Shown: positions 52,995 through 61,421, counted from the stretch's first letter. The stretch is DNA of 64,000 nucleotides from Pedobacter westerhofensis (GCF_900182595.1 NZ_FXTN01000011.1:214073-278072), one strand, 5' to 3'. Program-made: numbers and translations. Notes: generated by a model from the sequence alone, not told the origin.

Positions 52995-54179
52995 TCAATA
53001 GTTTTTGAGTATTAAAGGAATTACTGACAATCCAAAGTCGGATAAATCAGCTGGTTCAATAGCAGACCCTTCTTCGGATTGTTTGTCAGGCATCTGTTGA
53101 GGTTCAGTGCTGGTATTGAAAGCCAGTTTTTGATTGGTTAAGATATATTCGCGCAGTTCACTTTCATAATGACCAAATGCCGTTTGCAAATCTTCTTTAT
53201 GCGCCGCCAGTTCACCAGCCAGTACATAAGCGCCCACCATAGCTACCGAAGTGCTCTGGCCCAGTGAAAGCGACACGCTGTAACCAGCATCACCAACTAA
53301 TGCTATACACCCCTTAGACCATGAATCCATCACGGTTTGGTTTACGGAGTCGAAGTAAAAATTTGTTGAAACCAGCATCAGCTCTTTTATTTTTGCAATT
53401 TCGCCTCCAACATTTGCAGCCCTTTCAGCGATCATCAGTTTCTGTGCATCAATATCCCTGTAATCATACAACAAAGGCTCAATAGAACTGAATCCCAGAT
53501 AAGTCCTTGCTTCACTTTCTTTTTCCTTCACTATACACACCGCTAGCGGAGTTCCTTTATGCTGAAAGATCATTTCCCAATGATCAAGTTCAAAATAATT
53601 GGGCATCGTAAAGATTGCGACATAATGTCCCAGATAACGTATAAATTCTTCATCCTGGCCAAACACGATCCGTCGCACATTTGAGCGTATTCCGTCCGCG
53701 CCAATTACTAGGTCAAAACGCCGGGGAGCAGAACGTTCAAATATAACATCAACGCCAGTCTCATCCTGCCTGAGCATTGCAATACTATCATTAAAAATAT
53801 AGGTAGCCTGCTCTCCTACCGCCTTAAAGAGAACATTACAAAGATCATCACGCAATATCTCCACATCAGGGCTATCATGCCTCCCGCCAGTAAGTGTTTG
53901 CTCGTTGTTTCTATAAATCTCCTCCCCTGATACGGCGTCAACAATCGACATTCCCTTTAGCTTTGTACTGTTTTTACGAATTTCGCTCAACAATCCCATC
54001 CGCGCGGCTACTTCCAAAGCAGGCCCGCGTACATCAACTGCCTGCCCACCCGGCCGGATATGTGCTGCACGTTCAACAAGGGTAACATTAAACCCATATT
54101 TTGTAAGCCAAAATTCTGTGCTTAGCCCTGCGATACCTGCACCCGAAATAAGTACATTTTTTTGTTCCATTGAGTTCAT
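52995..54179 (-). CDS. FAD-dependent monooxygenase (TetX/aromatic hydroxylase-like)
   Basis: A 394-residue flavoprotein. VLISGAGIAGLSTEFWLTKY binds FAD; D-V-E-I-L-R-D-D-L is the DG-like motif region; DLVIGADGIRSNVRRIVFG is the second motif; and GCIALVGDAGYSVSLSLGQS is the GD motif. Class A (p-hydroxybenzoate hydroxylase-type) fold. The start at 54179 (MNSMEQKN) was chosen; ATG 54170 is possible. It lies 61 bases downstream of an AraC gene on the same strand. Tetracycline inactivation cannot be concluded from the sequence. Confidence 0.9.
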   Translation of the reverse strand: MNSMEQKNVLISGAGIAGLSTEFWLTKYGFNVTLVERAAHIRPGGQAVDVRGPALEVAARMGLLSEIRKNSTKLKGMSIVDAVSGEEIYRNNEQTLTGGRHDSPDVEILRDDLCNVLFKAVGEQATYIFNDSIAMLRQDETGVDVIFERSAPRRFDLVIGADGIRSNVRRIVFGQDEEFIRYLGHYVAIFTMPNYFELDHWEMIFQHKGTPLAVCIVKEKESEARTYLGFSSIEPLLYDYRDIDAQKLMIAERAANVGGEIAKIKELMLVSTNFYFDSVNQTVMDSWSKGCIALVGDAGYSVSLSLGQSTSVAMVGAYVLAGELAAHKEDLQTAFGHYESELREYILTNQKLAFNTSTEPQQMPDKQSEEGSAIEPADLSDFGLSVIPLILKNY

Positions 54180-54240
54180 TTTCAGACGATTTGCTATCCG
54201 GTACAAATGAACACCGTGCAATCAGGCTAAACAACGCTAA

Positions 54241-55140
54241 TTAAAGGTAAGTATTGAATAGATCGAGGTTTTGATTCCGGAACGTCAACGCAGTCATCCC
54301 GGCGATCTTGGTAAACAACCGTGAAAACTGAGGGTAATCATCATATCCCAGTTCAAACGCGATCTCTTTTACAGATTTATCAGAATGATGGAGGAAGCGC
54401 TTTGCTTCTAAAATAACGCGTTGCTGGATGTGGTGCGAAACAGAATAGCCTGTTGTATTTTTCACACATTCGTTTAAATAAGGGATAGATAAATGCAATT
54501 TTTGAGCATACATCCCTGGCTTTTTTGCTATCCTGAAATCACGTTCCAATGCGAGTTTAAATGCTTTGGTAACAACTTCAAATCTTGAAAGCCGGTCTGC
54601 AGGCTTAAATTGTGCCAGATATTGTGAAGCTACTAATGAAACTAAAGTATTGCAACTGTCTTTTAGCAGGGAACGATGTAATTTTTCACGATGCCGTTCA
54701 GCAATTTTGATAGAAAGTGAGGCCGCATCGGAGAGAATAGAAAAAGTATCCTTATCCAAGGTTAAGGGCATTGCAGGAGTAATATTTTCCAGCAAAAGGA
54801 GATTTTCAGGATTTAAATTTTCATTTGTGATTGTCCAAAAAGTGACTGTCACATTCTCAAAAGACAATATCCGATGTACCTGACTGGGGTGAATGCAGAT
54901 TACAGAAGATGGATTTATCGTATGCCTTTGAAAATCGATTTCAATGGATATAGTTCCTTCTTCCAGTAAAAAAAAAAGATGATAATTGTCACGGTGTGAT
55001 TGCTCTGCCTGCGCTAAAATACACAGGTCTGCTTGTTCAAAACTATTAAAATCTTTAACCAAGGCTTTTTCAATACGAATACCTGAGCCAAACTCATCCG
55101 CCAGGGGATTTACAAGAATGGAGGCTGCCTTTTTACGCAT
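54241..55140 (-). CDS. AraC-family transcriptional regulator
   Basis: A 299-residue regulator with an AraC-type cupin (HRDNYHLFFLLEEGTISIEI; INPSSVICIHPSQVHRI) and the tandem helix-turn-helix (MYAQKLHLSIPYLNECVKNT; SVKEIAFELGYDDYPQFSRL with FTKIAGMTALTFRNQ). The promoter at 55220-55251 fits the Bacteroidota consensus. It is upstream of the FAD monooxygenase gene on the same strand, so the two are probably one unit. Confidence 0.92.
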   Translation of the reverse strand: MRKKAASILVNPLADEFGSGIRIEKALVKDFNSFEQADLCILAQAEQSHRDNYHLFFLLEEGTISIEIDFQRHTINPSSVICIHPSQVHRILSFENVTVTFWTITNENLNPENLLLLENITPAMPLTLDKDTFSILSDAASLSIKIAERHREKLHRSLLKDSCNTLVSLVASQYLAQFKPADRLSRFEVVTKAFKLALERDFRIAKKPGMYAQKLHLSIPYLNECVKNTTGYSVSHHIQQRVILEAKRFLHHSDKSVKEIAFELGYDDYPQFSRLFTKIAGMTALTFRNQNLDLFNTYL

Positions 55141-55219
55141 TGTCTTTCAATTCGGAGATAAGGATAATTGAGAAGGGTTAAACAATAACATCTCCCTCAT
55201 TAATGCTAAGTTCTGGCTT

Positions 55220-55251
55220 CAAAGATACCTGATGCTTTAGTTTGTGCCAAA
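55220..55251 (-). promoter_or_regulatory. Consensus promoter of the AraC gene
   Basis: On the minus strand TTTG (55248-55251), a 20-base gap, then TATCTTTG (55220-55227) matches the -33/-7 consensus fully. The gene starts about 80 bases downstream. Confidence 0.65.
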
Positions 55252-55266
55252 TAATTCATTAATGAA

Positions 55267-55499
55267 ATGAAGTATTGGTTAAGAAGCCTTACCACTTTCA
55301 AGCGTGATTTTAATACTATTTATGGAGCCACCCCACAGCGTTGGCTAACAAAGAAACGCCTCAAACTGGCCCACTACCTGCTGTCGGAAAATGAACAAAA
55401 ACCAGTTGAAGTATATCGGGAAGTACGATTTGAATCTGTCGCCTTTCTCTTTTGCCTTCAAAATAGCATTTTGGTTATGCCCCTAAAGAGATAAAATAA
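55267..55499 (+). pseudogene. Relic of an AraC-family regulator (C-terminal fragment)
   Basis: Only the last helix-turn-helix part remains: SLTTFKRDFNTIYGATPQRW, LTKKRLKLAHYLLSENEQKP and V-E-V-Y-R-E-V-R-F-E-S. After that the frame breaks; the other frame reads HFGYAPKEIK before TAA at 55497-55499, the expected AraC end. It resembles the AraC encoded at 60600-61409 (SLTTFKRDFEKAFHLSPQRW). The N-terminal two thirds are missing. It abuts the stop of the convergent AraC gene at 55502. Confidence 0.8.
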
Positions 55500-55501
55500 G
55501 T

Positions 55502-56392
55502 CTAGTTTTGATTCCGAAATTGTTTCGGGCTTATGCCGGTCTCTTTCTTAAACAAACGCGAAAAATAAGGCAGATTATCAAACCCAAGCGCATAAGCCGT
55601 CTCAGTGATGTTATTACTTGAACTTTTCAGCATATTTTTGGCTTCGGAGATTAAATAAGTATGGATCAGTTCCAATGCTGTTTTCCCAGTTTCCTGTTTA
55701 AGCAGGTCGCTGAGGTAGTGAGCTGAAATATTGAGCTGCTCAGCCATAAACTTAACAGAAGGAAAACCATTTTCGTGAAGTGAGCCACTTTCCGAGTAAC
55801 TGGCCAGCAGTTGATCAAATCTCGAAACTGTCTTTCCGGTGAGTTCTTTTCTGTTCAGAAATTGTCTTTTGTAATAACGCTGAGAATACTTAAGGATAGA
55901 ATTGATATGTCCGATCATGATCTCCCGGCTATATTCATCCTGATTATTCAGATATTCTAACTTAATTTTGTCATGAATTTCCCATATAACTTTTTCTTCC
56001 TGAGGAGAAAGGTGCAAAGCCTCGTTCACGTCATAATCAAAGAAACTATATTTTTTGATCTCATGGTGAAGTGGATTACCGAGTAAAAAGTCTTCATGAA
56101 AGAAAAGCAGGAAGTCGTCCTCTTCAAATTTCAGATCCTGAAATGCAACAACCTGCCCCGGTTTTACATAAGACATGGAACCACTCTGATGATCGTACTT
56201 AGTCTTACCATAGCTGAAGATACCTGACTGAAGTTTTTTTAAGCCAATCATGTAAAAATCTGTAGTAAATTTATGAGTACCTGAACTGCATTGTCCGCCA
56301 CATTTTACAAGGCTAATCAAAGGATTTTCTGGCAATGCAAAGCCAGTAGCCTGATGCAGTTCGCTTACGGTCTTGAAATGTTTCATAATCAT
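55502..56392 (-). CDS. AraC-family transcriptional regulator
   Basis: A 296-residue regulator: sensor part L-P-E-N-P-L-I-S-L-V-K, FLLFFHEDFLLGNPLHHEIK, YDVNEALHLSPQEEKVI and YSQRYYKRQFLNRK; DNA-binding part FMAEQLNISAHYLSDLLKQE and NITETAYALGFDNLPYFSRL. It is a paralogue of the AraC proteins encoded at 50858 and 59476. The gene lies just downstream of the SDR gene (56464-57282) on the same strand (71 bases), so it may control that gene or the divergent aldo/keto reductase. A double ATG lies at the start. Confidence 0.93.
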   Translation of the reverse strand: MIMKHFKTVSELHQATGFALPENPLISLVKCGGQCSSGTHKFTTDFYMIGLKKLQSGIFSYGKTKYDHQSGSMSYVKPGQVVAFQDLKFEEDDFLLFFHEDFLLGNPLHHEIKKYSFFDYDVNEALHLSPQEEKVIWEIHDKIKLEYLNNQDEYSREIMIGHINSILKYSQRYYKRQFLNRKELTGKTVSRFDQLLASYSESGSLHENGFPSVKFMAEQLNISAHYLSDLLKQETGKTALELIHTYLISEAKNMLKSSSNNITETAYALGFDNLPYFSRLFKKETGISPKQFRNQN

Positions 56393-56463
56393 CAGAAAGT
56401 TGTTAAATCTACGCCTATTCGGGCGTAGATTATGTCAGTTAAATTTAAACTTACAGCGATGGT

Positions 56464-57282
56464 CTATGCACCGTGTGCAGCAGCTGATATCTCTTTCCAT
56501 TCTTCCCATGTAGCTAGCTTCTGTTCGTAAACATATTTAATCCAGGGGTAAGCCATATTCCCCAGGAATAACCTCAGTGGAGGATTTTCGCTGTCCACCA
56601 GCTTAAGCAGTGCAGCTGATGTTGCTGCAGGGTCACCATAATCACTTGGTTTTGCATTATTTTGAAAAGCACTGTGAACACCGGCATATTCGTCCATTGG
56701 TGTACTATGCGAAGATGAAGCTCCGGCCCAGTCTGTAGAAAAACCATTTGGCTCAAGCAGGGTTACTTTGATACCAAATCCTGCAACTTCCGCAGCAAGC
56801 GACTCGCTCAATCCTTCCACTGCAAATTTTGAAGCACTATAGATGCCCAGGGTAGGAACTGCTGTAAGCCCCAGGGCACTGGATAATTGTATGATATGAC
56901 CATGTCCCTGATTTCTCATAATGGGAAGAATTGCCTGCGTTGCCCAAAGCAAGCCAAAAATATTTGTTTCAATCTGTTGCCTTGCTTCTTCTTCAGTTGC
57001 CTCTTCAATAGCACCAAATAATCCGAATCCTGCATTGTTAATTAAGATATCAATACTACCCAAAGCAGCATTTGCATACTTTATTGCTTCAAAAGTTGAA
57101 TTTCTATTGGTCACATCCAATTGGATCGGAACAACCAATTCACCAAATTCGCTTACCAGATCATCTAAATCTGATAGCCTTCTGGCTGTCGCAGCTACTT
57201 TATCCCCACGTTCTAAAAATGTTTTTGCCCAGAGTTTTCCAAAACCCCTTGATGCTCCTGTTATTAAAATTGTCTTTGTCAT
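56464..57282 (-). CDS. SDR-family oxidoreductase
   Basis: A 272-residue short-chain dehydrogenase: ILITGASRGFGKLWAKTFLE, DILINNAGFGLFGAIEEATE, IIQLSSALGLTAVPTLGIYS and YSASKFAVEGLSESLAAEVA give cofactor motif, NNAG, Ser and YxxxK. It is divergent from an aldo/keto reductase gene; its promoter (-7 at 57301-57308) carries direct repeats at 57332-57368. It belongs with the regulator/reductase cassettes of this island. Confidence 0.94.
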   Translation of the reverse strand: MTKTILITGASRGFGKLWAKTFLERGDKVAATARRLSDLDDLVSEFGELVVPIQLDVTNRNSTFEAIKYANAALGSIDILINNAGFGLFGAIEEATEEEARQQIETNIFGLLWATQAILPIMRNQGHGHIIQLSSALGLTAVPTLGIYSASKFAVEGLSESLAAEVAGFGIKVTLLEPNGFSTDWAGASSSHSTPMDEYAGVHSAFQNNAKPSDYGDPAATSAALLKLVDSENPPLRLFLGNMAYPWIKYVYEQKLATWEEWKEISAAAHGA

Positions 57283-57300
57283 TTTTTAAATTTGATACAG

Positions 57301-57368
57301 CAAAGCTAGAGCGGCAAGCTGTTTGAGATTTATACAAAAACGGGGATTACTGATACAAAACGGGGATT
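57301..57368 (-). promoter_or_regulatory. SDR promoter with GGGGATT direct repeats
   Basis: The minus-strand -7 box TAGCTTTG is at 57301-57308. Upstream, ATACAAAAACGGGGATT (57332-57348) and ATACAAAACGGGGATT (57353-57368) are near-identical direct repeats of 20-21 base period. Probable AraC-type half-sites for the minus-strand SDR gene. Confidence 0.6.
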
Positions 57369-57407
57369 TACAGCAGATCATCAAGCTAGCCACCACCTTA
57401 TACCATT

Positions 57408-57464
57408 TGACTACAAAAAATACCAATTCAGATACATTTCAACGGACGGCTAACGAGAATTTTG
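57408..57464 (+). promoter_or_regulatory. Aldo/keto reductase promoter with shared operator, copy 1
   Basis: A 32-base element at 57408-57439 (TGACTACAAAAAATACCAAT at its start) matches one at 58290-58321 in 25 of 32 positions. A -7-like GAATTTTG follows at 57457-57464 after exactly 17 bases, the same as in copy 2. Within it, TACCA also recurs at 57401 and 57421, a 20-base period. Confidence 0.6.
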
Positions 57465-57489
57465 CAAGGAAATTTAAGCCAGTGCAAAA

Positions 57490-58284
57490 ATGGAAAATGT
57501 AACACTAAACAATGGAGTAAAAATGCCGCTGCTTGGCTTTGGCACTTACTTGCTTCGGGACGGTTTGGAGTGTGAGCAGGCTGTGCTCAATGCTTTAAAT
57601 ACCGGCTACAGACTTATAGACACAGCTGCAGTATACTATAATGAAGAATCGGTAGGCAGAGCGATTAAAAAAAGTAATGTCAAACGGGAACAAATCTTTG
57701 TAACCACAAAATTTTTGCCAGCGGATAATGGGTACAAAAAAGCCTTTGAAGCATCTCTAAAAAAAATGGGGCTTGATTATATTGATTTATACTTGATTCA
57801 CCTTCCGCAGGGAGACATAAATTCTTCCTGGACCGCAATGGAAGAATTATACAGAGAAGGTAAAGTAAGGGCGATAGGCGTAAGTAATTTTAATATAAAT
57901 CAGATTCAGAATTTACTTGAGCAGCATAGTGTGATCCCGGCGGTCAATCAGGTAGAAACTCATCCGTTTTCCCAAAAAACAGAAATGCAGAAAGATTTGA
58001 AATCTCAGGGCATACAGTTGGAGTCCTGGGCACCCTTTGCTCAGGGTAAAAATAATCTCTTTAAGAATGAACTTTTAAAAGTGCTTTCGAGCAAATACAA
58101 TAAGAGCATTGCCCAGGTGGTTCTACGGTGGTTAATTCAAAAAGAGGTAGTTGCTATTCCAAAATCAGCAAATGTAAAAAGGATCAATGAAAACTTCAAT
58201 GTATTTGATTTTGAGTTGTCTGCCGATGATATGGCAACTATCAAATCATTAGATAAAGGGAGCGGATTAATTTATAGTGTTTAA
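57490..58284 (+). CDS. Aldo/keto reductase (2,5-diketogluconate reductase-like)
   Basis: A 264-residue AKR. MPLLGFGTYLLRDGLECEQA is the start of the barrel; YRLIDTAAVYYNEESVGRAI gives Asp and Tyr, FVTTKFLPADNG the Lys, and DLYLIHLPQGDINSSWTAME the His. VRAIGVSNFNINQIQNLLEQ and VVAIPKSANVKRINENFNVF complete the NADP site. It is divergent from the SDR gene and followed by a second AKR gene with a similar promoter. Confidence 0.94.
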   Translation: MENVTLNNGVKMPLLGFGTYLLRDGLECEQAVLNALNTGYRLIDTAAVYYNEESVGRAIKKSNVKREQIFVTTKFLPADNGYKKAFEASLKKMGLDYIDLYLIHLPQGDINSSWTAMEELYREGKVRAIGVSNFNINQIQNLLEQHSVIPAVNQVETHPFSQKTEMQKDLKSQGIQLESWAPFAQGKNNLFKNELLKVLSSKYNKSIAQVVLRWLIQKEVVAIPKSANVKRINENFNVFDFELSADDMATIKSLDKGSGLIYSV

Positions 58285-58289
58285 AAATC

Positions 58290-58346
58290 TGACTACAACA
58301 CTTACCAGTTCAACTACTTTTTATAGAAGGACAATCTGGAATTTTG
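58290..58346 (+). promoter_or_regulatory. Aldo/keto reductase promoter with shared operator, copy 2
   Basis: The 32-base element at 58290-58321 repeats copy 1 with 7 changes. GAATTTTG follows at 58339-58346, again after 17 bases. The identical box and spacing indicate that one regulator controls both reductase genes. The box overlaps the in-frame start at 58344, which favours ATG 58389. Confidence 0.6.
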
Positions 58347-58388
58347 TACCAGAAATTTATTCAGTATCAGGTACAAATCAACAAAATT

Positions 58389-59366
58389 ATGCAAAAAAGA
58401 AAATTAGGAAACAGCGGACTGGAAGTTTCCGCATTGGGCTTTGGCTGTATGGGTTTAAACTTTTTGGATGGCAAAGGCCTTGATAAAAAAGATGCCATAA
58501 CACTACTACGCAGCGCAGTTGGAAGGGGTATTACATTTTTTGATACCGCAGAAGCCTATGGGCCTTACACCAATGAAGAACTTGTTGGCGAAGGATTAAG
58601 GCCTTACAGAAAAGAGGTGATTATAGCAACAAAATTTGGTTGTAAAGATGCAAGGCCAGCAACAGGTTTAGACAGCAGGCCCGAAACTATCAGAGCAGTA
58701 ACCGAAGCATCTTTGAAAAGATTAAATACAGATTACATTGATCTGCTTTATCAGCACAGAGTTGACCCCAATGTGCCAATAGAAGATGTTGCGGGAACAG
58801 TTAAAGACTTGATACAGGAAGGTAAAGTAAAATATTTTGGCTTGTCGGAAGCCAGTGCAAAAACTATCCGCAAGGCACATTCTGTTCAACCTGTTACAGC
58901 ATTACAAAGTGAATACTCTTTGTTTTGGCGCGAACCTGAAACTGAGATCATACCAACATTAGAGGAGCTAGGAATTGGTTTCGTTCCCTTCAGTCCTTTG
59001 GGCAAAGGATTCCTCACGGGTACAATAAATTCAAAATTAGCGGATGTAGACCGCAGAAATGTCATTCCCCGTTTCAGCGAAGAGAACATCAAAGCCAATC
59101 TGATTCTGGTGGACGCACTTTCTGAGATCGCTGAACAAAAAAATATTACAACCGGACAATTGGCACTGGCTTGGATCTTAGCGCAAAAGCCCTGGATAGC
59201 ACCAATACCAGGGACTACAAAATTGCATCGTTTAGAAGAAAACATTCGCAGTACAGATATTGTACTAACAGCTGATGAACTTGCAAAGATCAACACAACA
59301 GTGAATGGAATCACACTTGTGGGCGAGCGCTATCCCGAAGTTTTAGAAAAACAAATAGATAGATAA
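58389..59366 (+). CDS. Aldo/keto reductase (YajO/Tas-like group)
   Basis: A 325-residue AKR starting MQKRKLGNSGLEVSALGFGC. ATG at 58389 was chosen because the promoter lies between it and the earlier in-frame codon. GITFFDTAEAYGPYTNEELV, VIIATKFGCKDARPATGLDS, DLLYQHRVDPNVPIEDVAGT and KYFGLSEASAKTI give the catalytic tetrad and family pattern; APIPGTTKLHRLEENI is the NADP end. It shares its promoter element with the AKR gene upstream, and an AraC gene follows. Confidence 0.94.
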   Translation: MQKRKLGNSGLEVSALGFGCMGLNFLDGKGLDKKDAITLLRSAVGRGITFFDTAEAYGPYTNEELVGEGLRPYRKEVIIATKFGCKDARPATGLDSRPETIRAVTEASLKRLNTDYIDLLYQHRVDPNVPIEDVAGTVKDLIQEGKVKYFGLSEASAKTIRKAHSVQPVTALQSEYSLFWREPETEIIPTLEELGIGFVPFSPLGKGFLTGTINSKLADVDRRNVIPRFSEENIKANLILVDALSEIAEQKNITTGQLALAWILAQKPWIAPIPGTTKLHRLEENIRSTDIVLTADELAKINTTVNGITLVGERYPEVLEKQIDR

Positions 59367-59370
59367 TTAA

Positions 59371-59411
59371 GGCTGTGTGTGCAAGAAAAGTATGGGCTTG
59401 CACACACAACC
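59371..59411 (+). terminator. Hairpin after the second aldo/keto reductase gene
   Basis: GGCTGTGTGTGCAAG (59371-59385) and CTTGCACACACAACC (59397-59411) pair over 15 bases with one mismatch, 4 bases after the stop. There is no U tract, so termination may be weak or factor-dependent. Confidence 0.55.
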
Positions 59412-59475
59412 TTACACAGCGGCTGAAAAAAGTATGTCCTTCAAAACAAAGTGATTACATTTATAACCAAAAAAA

Positions 59476-60390
59476 ATGCACGGTCAATCCAACATAAATC
59501 ATATCAAAAGTATATCGCAGCTTGTACGGGTATTGGGACTTCCTGCGCCTCTGCACCCATTGATTGCATTGGTTGATTATACTAATGTTTCAATTGATAT
59601 GTTCCCAAAAGGGCAAAAAACAAGTTTAGATTTTTACAAAATCTCCTTTAAGCCTACATTTATAGGACAAATAAAATACGGACAGGGATATTACGATTTT
59701 GAAGAAGGCGGATTGGCATTTTTGAAGCCAAAACAAATCGTCCTTCCACCAGAAAACATAGAAAGCTATGAAGGTATTGCTTTGTATTTCCATCCGGACT
59801 TCATACGAAACTATCCATTAGGAAATACAATAAATCAATATGGCTTTTTCTCTTACGACGTCGCAGAAGCCTTGTTTTTATCGGCAAAAGAAAAAGAAAT
59901 TACAACCAATCTATTTGCTACAATAGCCACTGAATTAGCCAACAATATTGACAGTTTCAGCCAGGATGTTTTGGTGTCTCAAATAGAATTGTTGTTGAAT
60001 TACAGCAATCGTTTTTATAACAGGCAATTTATTACGAGAAAAACAGTTAATCATGACATTATAACTTCTTTGGACAAACTTTTATACAACTATTTTGAAG
60101 AAGAAAACAGTCTGAAAAACGGTTTGCCATCCGTGAAGTATGTCAGCGCAGAATTAAAGTTATCGCAACGCTATTTGAGTGACATGTTGAGTTCACTGAC
60201 AGGGCTAAATACACAACAATACATTCAGAATGCAATCATAGAAAAAGCCAAAGAAAAATTATCCGCAACAAATCTATCTGTTTCAGAAATCGCTTATGAA
60301 TTGGGCTTTGAACATTCACAATCGTTCAGCAAACTTTTCAAGACAAAAACGAACGTTTCGCCTCTGGAGTTCAGACAGTCGTTTAATTAA
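59476..60390 (+). CDS. AraC-family transcriptional regulator
   Basis: A 304-residue regulator: LPAPLHPLIALVDYTNVSID, IALYFHPDFIRNYPLGNTIN, YDVAEALFLSAKEKEI and IELLLNYSNRFYNRQFITRK in the sensor half; YVSAELKLSQRYLSDMLSSL and SVSEIAYELGFEHSQSFSKL in the DNA-binding half. It is in the same subfamily as the AraC proteins encoded at 50858 and 55502. It follows the second aldo/keto reductase gene, and it is the nearest candidate to bind the twin 32-base elements. Confidence 0.93.
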   Translation: MHGQSNINHIKSISQLVRVLGLPAPLHPLIALVDYTNVSIDMFPKGQKTSLDFYKISFKPTFIGQIKYGQGYYDFEEGGLAFLKPKQIVLPPENIESYEGIALYFHPDFIRNYPLGNTINQYGFFSYDVAEALFLSAKEKEITTNLFATIATELANNIDSFSQDVLVSQIELLLNYSNRFYNRQFITRKTVNHDIITSLDKLLYNYFEEENSLKNGLPSVKYVSAELKLSQRYLSDMLSSLTGLNTQQYIQNAIIEKAKEKLSATNLSVSEIAYELGFEHSQSFSKLFKTKTNVSPLEFRQSFN

Positions 60391-60537
60391 AATATCTATA
60401 AAGAAGAAGAATTGACAAAACAAGCAACTGTTGCAAAAAATGCAATAGTTCAAATAGAAGCTAATAGACACGTAGAAAAGATTATTGAATATTATAACCT
60501 TGATGTGATCATTTCTGTTGGTTACCGAGTGACGTGA
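60391..60537 (+). pseudogene. Fragment of a RhuM-family (virulence protein RhuM) gene
   Basis: Directly after the AraC stop and in the same frame, 48 codons read NIYKEEELTKQATVAKNAIV, then EANRHVEKIIEYYNLDVIIS and V-G-Y-R-V-T, ending at TGA 60535-60537. The phrase YYNLDVIISVGYRV is the hallmark of RhuM/DNA-binding proteins often carried on mobile DNA. The remaining N- and C-terminal parts are absent. It has no start of its own and is best read as a relic of a former insertion. The next 60 bases hold nothing recognised. Confidence 0.75.
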
Positions 60538-60599
60538 TTGCAACCTGATCAACACCAATAATTAGAACCAAAAAGTACCTCATACCGCACATGGCAATA

Positions 60600-61409
60600 T
60601 CAGCCTTGATTTATACTCGTTGGTGCATATCCAAATTGTTTCTTAAACGCGCGGGAAAAATGCGATAAGTTTTCAAATCCAACCTCGTAATAGACGTTTA
60701 TCGGTTTGAGGTGATTTTCTGAAATGTAGTAATGAGCCAGCTCCAAACGTTTTTGCGTTAGCCACCGTTGCGGGCTGAGGTGGAAAGCTTTTTCGAAATC
60801 CCGTTTAAAAGTGGTTAAGCTTCTACCTGTAAGAGCACTGAACTTTACTAATGGAATGTTAAAAATGTAATTTTTCTCCATAAAATCTGCCAGATTAATC
60901 CTGCCTGGTTCCGTGAAATCCGACAGAATATTATCCACATCCTTATTTATATTTCTCAATATTTCAACTGCTTCATTAATTTTCAGAGTCAGTATTTTCT
61001 GCGGTAACTGCTTATCAAGATCGAAATATGGTACCACAGAAGAGAAAAAGCTTTCCAGTAAAACATTCTTATCCAGGGGCACGATCCCAACAGTGTGCGC
61101 TTGCAACTGATCGTATTGATTCTTCGTATAGTACTCCCTCAACTGAGCAGAAGCCAGCCTGATGACGATGGATTTATACGCTCTGCCATCCTTTGCTGTT
61201 TTGACCAGCGTTGATAATTGGTTGCGTGGAAAAAGTAGTGTATCACCTGCATTAAAGATGAAAGTTTTATTAGCCTGTATAACTTTTAGCTCACCTGAAA
61301 CTACTCGTACAAGCGCGTGATCGTCAAGTACTTTCTCAGCCCGATACTGATGATCTTCACTACAGGACAGAACCATTTCTGCATACTTATTTTCACGTTT
61401 TACGGCCAT
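60600..61409 (-). CDS. AraC-family transcriptional regulator
   Basis: A 269-residue regulator of the small ExsA-like plan: a cupin-like half (VRVVSGELKVIQANKTFIFN; AGDTLLFPRNQLSTL) and a C-terminal AraC domain in which one helix-turn-helix is clear (FSALTGRSLTTFKRDFEKAF; LSPQRWLTQKRLELAHYYIS; YYEVGFENLSHFSRAFKKQF). It differs from the other AraC proteins of the island and is related to the relic at 55267-55499. Its -7 box ends four bases before ATG. It sits next to two genes whose promoters carry TTTTGCTCAAACGTC repeats, so it is their likely activator. Confidence 0.93.
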   Translation of the reverse strand: MAVKRENKYAEMVLSCSEDHQYRAEKVLDDHALVRVVSGELKVIQANKTFIFNAGDTLLFPRNQLSTLVKTAKDGRAYKSIVIRLASAQLREYYTKNQYDQLQAHTVGIVPLDKNVLLESFFSSVVPYFDLDKQLPQKILTLKINEAVEILRNINKDVDNILSDFTEPGRINLADFMEKNYIFNIPLVKFSALTGRSLTTFKRDFEKAFHLSPQRWLTQKRLELAHYYISENHLKPINVYYEVGFENLSHFSRAFKKQFGYAPTSINQG

Positions 61410-61413
61410 AGTA

Positions 61414-61421
61414 CAAAGCTA
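61414..61421 (-). promoter_or_regulatory. -7 box of the AraC gene
   Basis: TAGCTTTG on the minus strand, ending four bases before ATG 61409: a likely leaderless transcript. Confidence 0.5.

Noticed and set aside
52995..54179. TetX-type tetracycline-inactivating enzyme
   Set aside because: The fold and FAD motifs are shared by many aromatic hydroxylases, and no resistance-specific residue or context is seen.
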